64,000 nt of DNA, taken from assembly GCA_016584305.1 (NCBI GenBank), contig JACEEZ010019119.1, positions 182,133 to 246,132 of the forward strand, read 5' to 3'. This document shows positions 35,346-47,079 of the stretch, piece after piece. This stretch comes from Chionoecetes opilio (Eukaryota; Arthropoda; Malacostraca; Decapoda; Majidae). The notes beneath the pieces are model-generated. The model did not search any database, was not told the origin of the DNA, and saw nothing but the letters and a program-made list of their open reading frames with translations. How positions within the stretch are numbered: position 1 is the stretch's first letter; each line of letters starts with the position of its first letter. Both the position numbers and the translations under genes were made by a program.

Positions 35346-35554
35346 GATCTGTTTTCTCTGCATTAGTACAAGAGGAACAGCCTGTAGAATGAGCCTGGCC
35401 CTGAGCTTCACTGGATTCCCTCACTGTAATCGCCTAGAACAGCTTGCATTTCATCCTGATTTCAAGTTGTTTTCATACCAAGGTGTCTAGAGATATTATC
35501 ACCTTACGGGAGGATACAGGCAAGGGTCACAAAGACCAAACAAGAGCCCCAGCA

Positions 35555-35700
35555 TTGCCAGTCCCCCTAGAACCAAATTACTGTAGTTTCATAGCAATAA
35601 GAGTTTGGAACAGTTTTTGACAGGGCCTGGAATCCTTTAATGCTCCGAATCTCTTAAAAGAATCAAAGTCAAAGGAAGATAGAAAAATGGATGCGGAAAG
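35555..35700 (+). pseudogene. Possible LINE reverse-transcriptase tail fragment
   Basis: One frame reads NYCSFIAIRVWNSF, then a stop, then GLESFNA, resembling the NYYSFRVV-VWNSLP-VV tail common to many LINE reverse transcriptases. Short and interrupted, so weak. Confidence 0.3.
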
Positions 35701-36158
35701 AATCCCTGATGGTTTAACACCCGGTGCAAAGGTGCAAGTGTTAAGAGGAGTCCTTGCATCAATAAGATGGAAAGAATAAGGGATGAGAGTGAGTGAGAAG
35801 CAACTGTAGCACGGTTTGAGGTAGACTGCGGACAGACCAAAGCTTTACACTGTGAACCCTGTTAGAAGGTGCTGGAGATATGAATTAATATATTCCACAT
35901 TATACATGATAAGGAATACTCCAACAATAGCAAATAATGTGCCTGTATTGTGTAGCATACGTGGGAGGAAGAATAAATTGACCAGCAACGCAAGACACCT
36001 ACTTCATGAAAGCATGATTTGCGGGAACAAGCGGGTGGGAATGGAAAGATAATCTTAACATTTTAGAGGCCATTTGCCTGACGTGCCACACAAGCGACCT
36101 GGAATCTGGGTTTTTAATTGGTACAATACGGATGGGATTTTGGATACGCACTAACGCT

Positions 36159-37559
36159 GCCGTAATGGCGGCGTACAAGTCGACTCTTTGAGAGCTGAAA
36201 AAATCTCTCCAAAATAAGGGTGACGACTTATACGCAAGGATAAAATCCGAACTTTACCACCGTGAGTTGTACAAAACAAGTGGATCAGCAACAGACTAAC
36301 ATCGATGTACACCACACTTAACCGTGATAACTCCGGCAGTTTACCATACCGAACAAATATAAATATTCCACTAAAACTTGTGTTCACATGTGACTTAAAT
36401 ATTTACAGATTAAACAATATATAAATAATAAAATAATAATAAAAATTCGGGATTATCTTATCAACACAAAACCATAGCTGTTTCCGAATAGCTAATACAC
36501 AAGATTGTAAACGGCTGACGAAAAATGCCACGGACAATCGAGCGGCCAGGGTCGACAACTACAAAAATATCGCCACTTCCAGTGGCGAGTCACAGAGGAT
36601 CGCATCTACCGACTGCCTGGCATGCTCGCCGATGCCAGCGCTAAAGGTGGGCACCAAACCGTGGATAATCAGTTAAGTCGTTAATTAACACCACAGTTAA
36701 CATTTTCGTTACGATTTAGAGACTTTTCACTTTACTTTTGGAAAGGTCATTTCGACTAATTAATTTCGGTAACATTTAACTTCCGTTAAACCTCAGTCCG
36801 CTAGGGGCCCCACATTTCATAAAAACCGGTAACGGTTAAAAAAAAAAGAAATATTTTCAGATTTTTCATACGATGTAGAGTCTTAGCATATTTACTATTT
36901 GTAAACGGGTCATTCTAATAAAATCACTCCTTTTTTTAGGTTTTTTTAAAATTAAACTAATAAACTCTTGCCTTTTTTAACTCTAAAGCAAAAAATACTA
37001 TAGTTTTTATTGTGGGTTCTGAAAGCCTTGGAAAGTCCTAGAGGCCTGATTTGTAGTGGAGGTGTGAGTTTGGTAGCATTTCGAAGCGGGTGTTTTTAGG
37101 TGGTTTTTTAGGAGTCAAAAAAGTTGTTTTTTTTTTTTCTAGAAGTAAATGGGTAACGAAGTGTGTTAAGGGCGGGGGTTTATTGATACTTCAGTCTACT
37201 TTGTTTTAAAATAATTAACCTGATTAACGGTTTATCGAAGTAATTTTTTGGATTAACGGATTAACGTTTAAGAACTGAATGTTAACTTTTTTGATTAACG
37301 CAGCCCAGCCACTGGCCATCGGCTGTCTGGCGCCCTCATCGTGGGGACCTCACCCATTCACCGATACAACCGGTGACTCTGCTCTACAATAAGCTCTGTG
37401 ACCCTACCCTAGGGGCGTAGTAAAGACTTTTAAGCTTTGGCCTACCAGATGAAGCCTACCGTTTTTTGGGGCAGAACATACGGGTCGAAGTGTAGACCTA
37501 ACCCGTAATCTTGAGCTAATAATCTGATGTCGCCTATATGTAAGTCGCAATTTACGGTA
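36159..37559. mobile_element. Pogo-like TIR element, second copy
   Basis: Left end CCGTAATGGCGGCGTACAAG and right end CGCAATTTACGGTA match the ends of the 27,808 element, with inner sequence in opposite orientation (GATAAAATCCGAACTTTACC). It is interrupted by the MITE at 36,642-37,314. Confidence 0.65.
36642..37314. mobile_element. Nested hAT-like MITE rich in TTAAC motifs
   Basis: Right end inverse CAGTGGCTGGGCTGCG, left end TAAAGGTGGGC (worn). Subterminal GTTAATTAAC and ATTAACGG motifs recur at both ends. Flanks GCCAGCGC and GCCATCGG agree at six of eight positions, as expected of an old 8-bp duplication. Confidence 0.55.
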
Positions 37560-38607
37560 GACGGCAGCTAATCAGGGGATCACGTCGGATAAGGGATTAC
37601 TGTATATCGTGGGGTGTGAATAAAATAGTTTGGGTGAATCTCAGGCTATGAAAGAGATACACAAATTAGCGAGAGATGCAGTAAGAGAATTAATGTGAAA
37701 TGAAATAAGTGGGTATGTGTGACGAATAGAGAAGACGAAACGTGGAAATGCGAAGATGCGAGGAGACATTAGGACGAACGAAAGGGACAAAAACTTCTTA
37801 GCTGGAATTGAAGCAACGAGGCATTCACAGATAACTATCGATGGTGAAGATTGATATCCAAATGACAACTGAGAGGAATGTCTGCTGAGAGTACTAGTAG
37901 TCTTCCAGATGCTCAGTCACTTTAGTACGCTTAATTCCTACCCATATACCATTACAGGAGGGTGGGTACGCCTTGGCTTACGAGTTTCATTAGTTCATTG
38001 ATTGCAGCTCGTAACTCAATTTGCTGGTATATCAAATCAATTTCCCCATTAGAAATTAATTGGAAATAGCCCTTGACTCGCGATCCAGCCCTGGAACCCC
38101 AAAAACGACCCAGTTTTTTTACTGTACCTATATGACTGGACGCACTCAAACCCTCCGCCTTTTCATTCGCCAGGTTTACACTCTGTGTATCAGCTGTTGG
38201 AAACAGCTGGTGGGGTGAACTACCTCTAAAACGTACTGCACTCAACCCCCTCCGCCATTTGCATTCCGCCAGTGTTTATACTCTGTGTATCAGCCTGTTT
38301 GGAACACTGTGGGTGGACTGCCGCTAACGTACTGCCACGTCCCCCCTGCCGCCATTGCATTCGCCGGCAATAGTGTTGAGCTGGACATGGTATAGTAATG
38401 CCTCCGGAGGGGGGGGTTAAGCTATGAGTATTGACCACATCCTCGTTAGTAATGCGTTGGTATCCTCCAAGAACTTCAAGAGGTTTACCGGAGTGCTGAG
38501 TTTCTTTGGAACATACTCACAGACTTGTTGTTGCTACAACTTAAGCATTCATGTCAAGAGATCCTAAGAATCTCAAGAGGAAATAACCATCTGTGTTTCA
38601 TCTTGAG
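37560..38607. other. No gene; tandem duplication at 38,120-38,345
   Basis: A unit of about 100 bp (GCACTCAAACCCTCCGCC to CTGTGTATCAGCTGTTGG) occurs about two times at 38,130-38,345. Part of it (CTGTTGGAAA-CAGCTG) also occurs within the 27,808 pogo-like element. Nothing else recognised. Confidence 0.5.
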
Positions 38608-40957
38608 GGCAACTGAAGGACGTTGACATGTGGTCCCTCATGAGTATGGCGGTGGCAGTCATCAAATCGTGTTGATGTGCTCGTGCTACAGCTCGGGGCT
38701 CCCTGTGAAACTGGTGGGATCACCTTCAAACGTGAAACTCTAGCAGGGCTGCCAAGGAGTGTATTGGGGAGTCGCCCGAGGTCAAGGCGTGTTTGTGTCT
38801 CGACGGGACGCTGGAAGAAAATTCGAGGAAAGAGTCGCGCAATGCCAGCTGGCCTGTGAACCGGGACATTACCAGGCCTGTCACGCCGAAGAAAAAAGGA
38901 CTAGACCCTCCTGGAGGATAGAACAAGGCATAGGTAATGGTCATGGAGTTTGTTCGCTGAGTGGATGTCGAGGGTCATTTGAAAACGCTAAAGGTGACCG
39001 GCCAACCGCTTCGGCGAGCCCTGAAAGAGCTCCGTTCCAGGAGTCTCGCTTCTCGGGGAGTGCTGATTCGAACAGGCAGATGGCGCCTCGTGTTCGGATC
39101 ATGGATGGGCAGAAGATGTCTCCGTTGGGCTGAGTACTTTGAGGCAGTATGTTCACGGTGGAACCCTCGCGAACTGATCAGCTTCACACCACTGGGGGTT
39201 ACAGGCATGGATGCCGATCCCTCCCTTGACGAACCGCAGGCCCTCGGGGGTCTGAACGAAGTCGGAGAAGAGGCTGTAGCAAGTTGAAGGGTGGAAATGC
39301 AGCTGGGTGTTTTTAATAGGTCAGTTTGTCAAGGAGTCCATCAAAGCTGGGGGTGAAGGCCATGATCCGCGGTTGCATGCTTTCCGGACTGCGTGTGAGC
39401 AATCAGGTAAACCATTCCTGGGGAAGCCTGACTGGAAAGGGGTTGGTCGTCCCTTCTATGGAAAGGGTAAGGGACCGTCAGGACTGCACAATACCATGCG
39501 ATAGTGATGGTACAACTGCTCAGCGGGGGGTGCCGGAGGAAAGGTGCTTGCCCATCTGATTAATTAGCTGACACGAATTCGCAGTCATCTGGTGAAGCAG
39601 GGGATCAGAGACCCGGGACGCAGTCTGGTTTCACGGCCTATAGTAAGAAAAAAAAGAAATCAACAACGGACCGTATCCTATCGCTTCGTGTCCTGGTGGA
39701 AGGACGCGGACTGAGTTTTGCGCCAGGGGTTGCTTGCAGCTATGTTGATCTCAAGAAAAGGCGTTGTTGACTCAGTGACAGGGAATCGTGAGTCACTCTG
39801 GGATCTTCTGCAATTTCGAGGATTCCTGCAAGGAACTATTGGTTTTTTTTTGTTTTGGGGAAATCAACTTAGAATCTGTATCTGGGACTGAGAGTGCTCT
39901 GTGAAGTGTGGGGCGGTGTATCCAGCTTCTTTCCTGTGTAGTACAGGAGTGAGGCAGGGGGTGCTCCTGCCCACATCACTTATATCAACGCTTTATGAGG
40001 ACTGGTATTTTAGGACAAGGTGTGTAGATCAAGTGATTGTGGAGCCTCCCTCGGCAACACCAAGATCACTGACTCTGTTTTGCCGATGATGCAGTAATCG
40101 TTTGCTGAGTCGCTGGAGGTCCTGGTGATGGCTCTCGAGGCGCCTGCACGAGTGCAGGCAAAGCCTTGGGGACACATTGAGGTTCTCGGAGTGCTCAAGA
40201 CCAAGGTCCAGGTATTTGGAGACTTACTAGATGAGCAGTATCAGTCTGTTCGGGAGGGGCGTGTGGCGAGAGGACCTTTGGATCTTGGAAATTTTACATA
40301 CCGTTGTTAGGGGGCGCAGTCCATAATGACGGGCGGTCAAGGCGTCATGAAGTCTTACGAGACGGAGATTTGCTAGCCCACGTGTAATATAGGGACTCGC
40401 TCCAGCATGAGTAGATTTGGACACAAGTTGTCCGGTACCTGTGCAGGAGGACAAGATCCTGATCTTCAAGTCGCTTGTTAGTCCCCTGTCTACTCTTGGT
40501 TGTAGATTAATGGCCACTAATAGTGACTTTGAGAGCGCATCAAATGCCTTTTAGGTAATAAGTGAATCTTCGCAGAATCATGGGGTATCGCTGGGATGAT
40601 TCGTGTCAAATGCAGCGATATGACCGTAAAGAGACTGAAAATCGTAGGGCCTATTACCTGCATGTTCGGTCAGCTGCCAACTCGCCTATGATGGTGCATG
40701 TAGGCACGCTAACCTGAACCTGATCCTGACGTTTCCATCGGGTTGTATCTGTAAAGAGCCAATCCCGCGTGGAGGATAAGCGAAGGGGGCGCCCACAAAG
40801 GCTCGTGGCTGGTGGCAGGGTTGATGTTCTTTCGGAGCTGCTTGGTATGGGGGGAAAGGAGCCTGCTGGGACCTCGCGCGTGGGTGAACCCCCGGGAGTG
40901 GGCGTCGTAGATGTTGGCGAAGGCGAACGCGCACCCCCGGCGTAGACCCCCAATGAT
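38608..40957 (+). pseudogene. RTE-like LINE, decayed copy
   Basis: Aligns throughout with the copy at 49,939-52,062, from CTGAAGGAC-TTGACATGTG at the 5' end to CCCCCAATGATT at the 3' end. Recognisable pieces include the frame with LKTKVQVFGDLLDEQ at about 40,190-40,240 and the GTGGAGGATAAGCGAAGGGG region near the 3' end. Many indels break the reverse transcriptase in all frames and part of the catalytic region has been lost. A short run of A has been inserted near 39,645. Confidence 0.85.
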
Positions 40958-41332
40958 TAGATAAATGTATGGTGAGCACACACCAAACGAGATCATTCCA
41001 CGGCGAATATTAAGACCACGTGAAGTGAACGAGTGTGAAGACGCGAGATGCAGTGGGTAGGGGAAGGATGATTGTGAGCGTTCGCTGTGCCAACTAGCGG
41101 CGGCGTAATCTTAAGCTCGCTTCGTAACACACACACAAAATAGCGGAATAAAAATAAATAAGATTGCTACAGAAATGAACATCTGGGAGATTTTGGGCTC
41201 GCAACTCAAAGCACAAACATCGACCGAGGCGACTGCAATCGTAGCCTCGGAAGGGGAGCAACTCGTTAAAGTTGGGAGCACTGTGGCTCGTAAGTCAAGG
41301 TACCTAGTGTATAATTATATAATATAACTCTA

Positions 41333-42423
41333 CAGTCGACACCCTCGATTTTAACGGACTTTCGGATTTACGGACAATGTTCCATTTGGGTGACAAATTT
41401 CGGCAAGAATGTCCTAGCCAGACCACTTATTATCGCTGCTTGATTGTCACTCACAATAATTGATTATTTCTAATTTTATTTTGGAATGGCTTTGGTTTTA
41501 ATGAGTTTTGCTGTATTAGATATTAGATATATCGAGGAAGTGTCTTCTGTATTGCTATTGATTTTAGAGTGGTGAAGGCGTGTAATTGTTTAAATAGTGA
41601 GTCTATTAGTGTTTATAGGGGTGGTCGCTGGCACAAGGACTTTCTCGGCCTGTTCCCTCAACACACTTAAAATAGCACCCTTATTTAGAGGCGACACACG
41701 GTGCTACACTTACCTAATAGTTGACCCGTGTATAGGGACAGCTCATCAACAACCATTATATGATCAGGCATAATGCAATGAGAAAAAATAGTAATGATAA
41801 TAAGCGATACCTTTGACAGCCACGGCCTGTGTCGGGCTTCTTGTTGTTGTTCTTCTTGTGACCTCTTCTGCTTAGTTTTGCCTTGTAGGTCTGTCAAACT
41901 CGAGCTCGAGCTTGACACATATCTCCTTCTTTGCCACTCTGTAGCCCTTTACTCATATGTATGAATAATAGCCATTAAAATGCCATTATATGTCTACATT
42001 CTACTAGAATAATGATATTTCATAGCATACCAAGCAGTAATGAGCGAGCCTGGATACTTACTACCTCTCCTAATACCAGTCCCGAACAGTCGTGGGCGAG
42101 TGTGCCAATCCCTGATGTAGCGCCATTCACTGTTTACCTCCCAACATAGCTACACGGTCTGGTTGTGTTTGTAATTATTTCTCATTTATTTCACAGCATG
42201 TAGGAGCGTACCAAATCCAGCATGTAGCGCCAGTCACTGTTTACCTCCCAACATAGCTACACAGTCTGGTTGTGTTTGTGATTATTTCTCATTTATTTCA
42301 TATTTTTTCATGTGTTTTTCCTATATTTTCACTCCCTTAGGAAAATACCCTCGCTCTAACGGACTATCGGCTTTAACGGACCACTTCTCCCGCCTTTTAG
42401 TCCGTTAAATCGAGGGTTGACTG
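41333..42423. mobile_element. Tigger/pogo-like MITE
   Basis: Left end CAGTCGACACCCTCGATTTT, right end inverse CAGTCAACCCTCGATTTAAC, both flanked by TA. TAACGGAC motifs recur inside both ends. A 106-bp duplication lies at 42,117-42,330. No coding capacity. Confidence 0.72.
42117..42330. repeat. 106-bp tandem duplication
   Basis: TGTTTACCTCCCAACATAGC followed by TACAC-GTCTGGTTGTGTTTG occurs twice, 106 bp apart, almost without change. Confidence 0.9.
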
Positions 42424-42426
42424 TAT

Positions 42427-42565
42427 ATTCCTACTCTCCCCCTATGGTGAGCAAACAATACCTCCCTCATAAGGGGGGGGATAAAACTACCACTCTACTA
42501 ATAATTGAGAGTGTGGTTGGTGGATAATTTCTCCAAGTGACTTAATAAAATAGAAAGACTATAGT
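42427..42565. repeat. Dispersed repeat, copy 2
   Basis: Second copy of the repeat at 35,186-35,345, same orientation. Confidence 0.75.
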
Positions 42566-42660
42566 GAGAACACATCACAGAAACTGGGGGGGGGGCACTC
42601 AGTAGAGCGCATACCTCCGCCCGAATATTTAATCAAATATAGGTATATATACGTATATAT

Positions 42661-45600
42661 TAGGGTGGTCCACTTTGAATTTTTTTTTCGGATTCGTTGG
42701 GCCGGGTCGGAATTCTTGTCGATACAATGATACAAGGATGTGTGCAAAATTTTATTCCGATCGGATAACTTTATACCGTCCCGCAGAGCGGCCGAAGTTT
42801 CCACTATTAAACCTCTACGAGTCTACACTGGTGACGATGATCAAAAAAACGAAATCCACCGTGCGCGCCATCCTATACCTATTTCGCGCACGGGTACAAC
42901 GCCCGGTGGCGCTCCACGACCTGCAGAAGGTGCTGTCGCTGTTCCTCGTCGCACGTGATGGCGCCGCAGAACGCGCTGATGAGGGCGACGCCCCTCTCCG
43001 CAAAGTCGTTCACCACCCGTAGGTGACGGGCGCGCCGACGAGCCGTGGTGTAGTCGTCCCTCCCCGACCACTCGGCCGGATCGACGTTGAGGAAATCGTG
43101 ACCGGCCCCGAGGGCGGTGACGAGGCCGACAGAGTTGGTCGTCGCAAACGACGCCAGGGAGCGCTGCTCCACTGCGTCGAGGGCGACGTCGGCGCGGCGA
43201 GGCGGGTTCTTCTCCCCCAGCCGCTGCTGCATGGCGCTGACGATGGCCCGCTTCTCCTCGACCACCGTCGCCTCGTCGAAGAGGGAGAGGCCGACGAGCT
43301 CCTCGGAGACGTACCACATGTGCCGGGCCATCACCTTGCCCGATGCCCGCCCGATCTCCTTGTCGCGATAGGCGGCGAGGGCTTTGAGGAGGGCGAGGGT
43401 CCGTTGCCGGGGCCGAGGTCGAGCAGTGGGCGGACATCCACGGTTCCACGTACGTTGTGACGATAAACGTCGTGAACCGGATCAGCTCCCTCTTCTCGTG
43501 CTTGGTGAGCGCAAACTCCTCGCGGAAGAGGGTGATCTTGAGAGTGTAGATCACCTTTGCCATCCATCGAGCACGGTGGTAGGCACCCGGCTTCCGGATG
43601 TTCGCCTCAACCTCACCGCCCAACACGATGATGGTGAGCTGCACCATCTCGCGGTAGTCGTCGCGCGGCTGCTTCTCCTTCAGCAACGCGTGGCAGGTGG
43701 CGATGATCTTGTCGGCGCCGTCGACGGGGTCGTCGAGCGGTTTGGACGACGCCTGGTTCGCGAGCGGCCACCACTTCACAAACCGCTTGAACAGCTGGAT
43801 CTCGGGGCCGGAAGACGGGCCGAAGCAGACGGTGAATGCTGCGCCCACCACTAGCTCGAGCACGTGGTGCCGGCAAGCGAAGTGGGCAGATTCCGTTTGA
43901 CGTGCTTCATTATGTGGACGCACGCGCCCTCCTTGAGTCCGGTATTGCTGACTGTTGTGTCGAAGCACATGCCGATGATGTTGTCGACGAGGTCCCACTC
44001 CTTCGCAGCGTCGTAGACCGCCTGCCCGGTCAGCACGCCCGTCCCCGCCGCGAGTTTCGGCACCATCAACAGCTTTCTGGATGCCGTCACCGGACACCAG
44101 GATGGGCAATCGCTCCGCGATTCCCTCACCGGCCATCCCCTCGACAAGTTTTCCGTCCCAGTGTATGATGAGCGGCACCGCCGGCACATTCACGGTCATC
44201 TCCGCCTTGATCTCCTTAGCCATCTTCTCCCGCGGGCTCCTCCGGTGGCGCCGCACGGTGCTGCGAGCGGGAGTGGCGTCGGCGCCGTGGACAGCGGTGA
44301 AAAGATGAAATGCGGTGCGGTCCGAGATCCTTGTGCGGTCCAACGCAGCGGCGACAGCCGGCGTCATGATCGGCGTGCGGCGACGCTTGGGGGAACAGGC
44401 CGATTGAGCGGATATTCCTGCGCTCGGAACGAAGTCCGCGTCCCGTCCGTCGTCACCACCGTTCTCTTCTTCGTCGCCTGCACCCAAGCCCGATGAGCTG
44501 CGCGTGGCAGTCGTGGCACGCTCCGGTGAGCTCGACCGCTTTAGCACGCCGCGCTCCAGACGCCGTCGCTCTCTGTCGGCCAAGGATTGGTCGAATCCTT
44601 GCATGATGCCACGGGGTCCATCCGGGCAGCGCTGGCCCAGCAGGAACTGCCGATCCTCGTCCACCGTGATGAGGTCGAAGGCGTCCGCGTGCCCGATGTC
44701 GAAAAGCGTCATCAGCGCCAGTGAGAAACTCCGGCAATTCTCGACGTCACTGAAAGAGATTAGCTCGTCTGTAGGTGATCGTTTAAACAATTATTACCAC
44801 AACCTAAATAAAGTTTTCCTAACCTAACTTAGTTAATTTATTAGAGTACATAAAAACAAAAACAAAATATATTATAATTTGGTGACGATAAAAGTTACGT
44901 ATGTGAAAGGTTTAGACAGTGACTTATTGGAAATAATATTTACATCAATGTTAATATAGAATTTATAGTACATTAATTAAACGCCAATACACACACCATA
45001 TACATTCGGATGACATCTATAAATTTCTGTGCAATGCAAAAAAAAAAAATTAAATAAATTACTAATAACTGGAAGACATACTTATATTACCAACTCCGTC
45101 GTATCTACATAGAAGTTAAAGTTTTAAGTTTACGTATAGGTCGGACGGACGGACTAGCGGTTCCCCCAGTCCATTGTGGATGAGGTAATTAGTAATTGTT
45201 TATGAGGTGAAATTTCAGTTGTTTTTTTGAATGAAGGTAATGACTCGCAGCTTCTGATAATTTCAGGTATACTATTCCAGAGTATCGTTCGGGCAACATC
45301 CAGCTAGCCAGCGCCCAGCATGGCAGACAGGTCACGGTTAAATGTCATGGCAATTAGGGCAAAATAATATATTATATTAGGGTATTCTGCGAACTAATTC
45401 AATTAGTTCAACTGTTGATTTGTCTTACCTTCAGCGCTCCGCTTCTTGGACCGATCCAAGTTCTGCCATGATGCGTACAGCCGGAGGATCCTCTCCACAC
45501 AGCGGCTCTTCTTCTGCGTGGGGATCCGTGCTTTCTCCCACACCACCGCCACCTCCGCGGTGACGAGGGAAGCCGCTTCTTTCACCGACTTCCGCTGCAC

Positions 45601-46184
45601 ACGGACGAAGTGGAAGAAGCGCCGTAGCACTTGCCCGTTCTTGGGAAGCTGTTTCCCCCAGCAGGGGTTCGGTTCGGGCTGCCCAAGAAGCCACACTTCG
45701 GTGGCTGAGCGTGAACGTGCTGCAGTTGCAGCGGCCATCCCGAACGCAGGCACAACAACGACTAACGCGGCGCCACAAGTTGGGAGGCGGAGCGTCACAC
45801 ACCCTCACACCACAAGCGCTGAAGGGTAACTGGGCCACTGGCCAGTTGTGGTGGGCAGTGTCAGTCCAGCTCTGTATGACTAATGCAGTCCTTGCTTAAA
45901 TCACTTTTAATTGCACTGTAAAGATGAAAAAGCATTAACACAAACACAATTATGAGTAGAAGGTACTAAATTTTGATTCCCTAATCCCTATCTCAGTTCA
46001 CCTATTTTCCCCAAAATTTTGTTAAATAGTGAAAACTTTGGCCGCACTGCGGGACGGGACAATATCATCCGATCGGAATGAAATTTTGCACAGAACCTTG
46101 TGCCATAGTATCGACAAGAATTCCGACCCGGCCCGACGAATCTGACAAACTTTTTTTTTTACCCTGTAAATGTGGACCACCCTA
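42661..46184. mobile_element. hAT-like DNA transposon, 3.5 kb
   Basis: Ends TAGGGTGGTCCAC (left) and GTGGACCACCCTA (right) start inverted repeats that extend, with indels, for about 150 bp (both include CCGGGTCGGAATTCTTGTCG or its inverse and ATTCCGATCGGAT). Both sides are bordered by GTATATAT (42,653-42,660; 46,185-46,192), an 8-bp duplication as expected for hAT, though the AT-rich flank weakens this evidence. One split transposase gene lies on the minus strand. Confidence 0.85.
42879..45798 (-). pseudogene. hAT-like transposase, split gene with frameshifts
   Basis: Exon 1 (45,429-45,798) encodes RRFFHFVRVQRKSVKEA and WEKARIPTQKKSRC; a GTAAGA donor at 45,428 joins an intron of 660 bp to exon 2 (from 44,768, after CCTACAG), giving SAEDELIS and then LMTLFDIGHADAFDLI. 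Later blocks are HWDGKLVEGM, a frameshifted CFDTTVSNTG, CRHHVLELVVGAAF, RWMAKVIYTLK and, in a third frame, MARHMWYVSEELVGLSLFDE to the end near 42,880. D-x3-N, C-x2-H and R-W recall the hAT RNase H core. The family is widespread in invertebrates as uncharacterised proteins. At least two frameshifts (about 44,090 and 43,870), plus one near 43,400, make it inactive as read, unless they are assembly errors. Confidence 0.82.
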
Positions 46185-46217
46185 GTATATATATATATAT
46201 GCACTCAGTATGAGCGC

Positions 46218-46441
46218 ATACCTCCGGTCGAATATTTCATCAATTGGTTGCCATGGCAACAATTGTCAATAGATTTCATCCAAAATTAAATCAGTTATTC
46301 CTTATACCAAATAGACTTGGTATACCGAGTTTGGTCCAAATCTATTTGCAACTTTTCGAGAAATCCTGTACACTAACAGACAGACAGACAGACAGATCGG
46401 GGTGAAAACATAACCCCTCCAACTTCGTTGGCGGAGGTAAT
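46218..46441. mobile_element. Small TIR element with TACCTCCGCC ends
   Basis: Left end CATACCTCCG and right end GGCGGAGGTAA are inverted. It includes CCATGGCAACAATTGTCAAT and a (GACA)n tract before the right end. A second 5' piece of the same element (GAGCGCATACCTCCGCCCGA) lies at about 42,605-42,640, on the other side of the hAT transposon. Confidence 0.65.
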
Positions 46442-46590
46442 AAGAACATAAGAACATAAGAAAATATGGAAGGTACAAGAAGCTGTGAGACCTACACGAG
46501 GTAGTTCCTGTTACTTAACTCTACCTATATCCACCTCTCTTCCCCATCCATGAATTTATCCAGACTCCTTTTAAAGACCCCAATAGACTT
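46442..46590 (-). mobile_element. LINE 3' end abutting a PANK4 splice donor
   Basis: Sense to the minus strand, it reads from GGGGTCTTTAAAAGGAGTCT through FMDG coding sequence to the tail ending CTTATGTTCTTA. Homology to the copy at 53,552-53,640 begins with AGTCTAT, that is within six bases of the exon end at 46,593. Confidence 0.78.
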
Positions 46591-46592
46591 AC

Positions 46593-46761
46593 CATATATA
46601 TCCTTCACCAAGAGGTCAACGTTTCGGTGGTCCCCTGCACTGGCCAGCTGAAGGAGCTCATCAAAGCCTTTGGCCTTGGTGAGGAGGGAACCCAAGCCCC
46701 AAAAGGTTCCACCTCCCATACTGGTGCCTCCAATTCTCTCATACTTGTCGTCAGCTTCTAC
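46593..46761 (-). CDS. Pantothenate kinase 4 exon (kinase fold, glycine motif)
   Basis: Minus-strand exon of 169 bp: CTGCAG acceptor at 46,762, GTAAGT donor at 46,592. It encodes [23 protein letters not shown], then [16 protein letters not shown] and [11 protein letters not shown]. The FWGL and FDELL-LAS-G-H-NVD pattern is that of PANK4 rather than PANK1-3 (FLGL, FEEALE-A). The arginine in ERIGG lies where active pantothenate kinases have a catalytic arginine; from memory, mammalian PANK4 has tryptophan there, so this copy keeps the ancestral residue. The frame is intact. The next exon should start with the remaining two bases of a glycine codon; it was not found, and a small exon encoding about 25 residues is missing between here and 17,879. 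Confidence 0.9.
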
Positions 46762-46920
46762 CTGCAGTATAGGCAACAATCATCAATGAAGGGCTCCACA
46801 GGACTGATTCATGTTGTCCTATAGTCTATTATTTTTATTATGGTCATAATGCACTAAGGAAGACACGCCCCCTCCCTCCCGTTCTATTCTACGGGGCAGC
46901 TGATTCCTCGTATCATCACT

Positions 46921-47075
46921 ACCAATCACAATATCCTCACTATTTAACAGCGGCGTGACCACTGGACAGAGCAATCTTCACTACAGAGGTTGACAAAATC
47001 AAAAATCCCTCTGTAGTGAAGATTGCTCTGTCCAGTGGTCACGCGCTGTTAAGTAGTGAAGATATTGTGATTGGT
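46921..47075. mobile_element. Hairpin (foldback) MITE
   Basis: Arms of about 69 bp (ACCAATCACAATATC ... ACTACAGAGG) with a loop at 46,990-47,007. The inner 45 bp, including TGACCACTGGACAGAGCAAT, are perfectly paired. No coding content. Confidence 0.85.
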
Positions 47076-47079
47076 AAAG

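Noticed and set aside
35500..35600. Minus-strand candidate for the missing small PANK4 exon
   Set aside because: It has LGL and GG near an acceptor, but the rest does not fit and the plus strand reads better as a LINE tail.
43023..44827. Several plus-strand frames of 67-156 codons
   Set aside because: Shadows of the GC-rich minus-strand hAT transposase.
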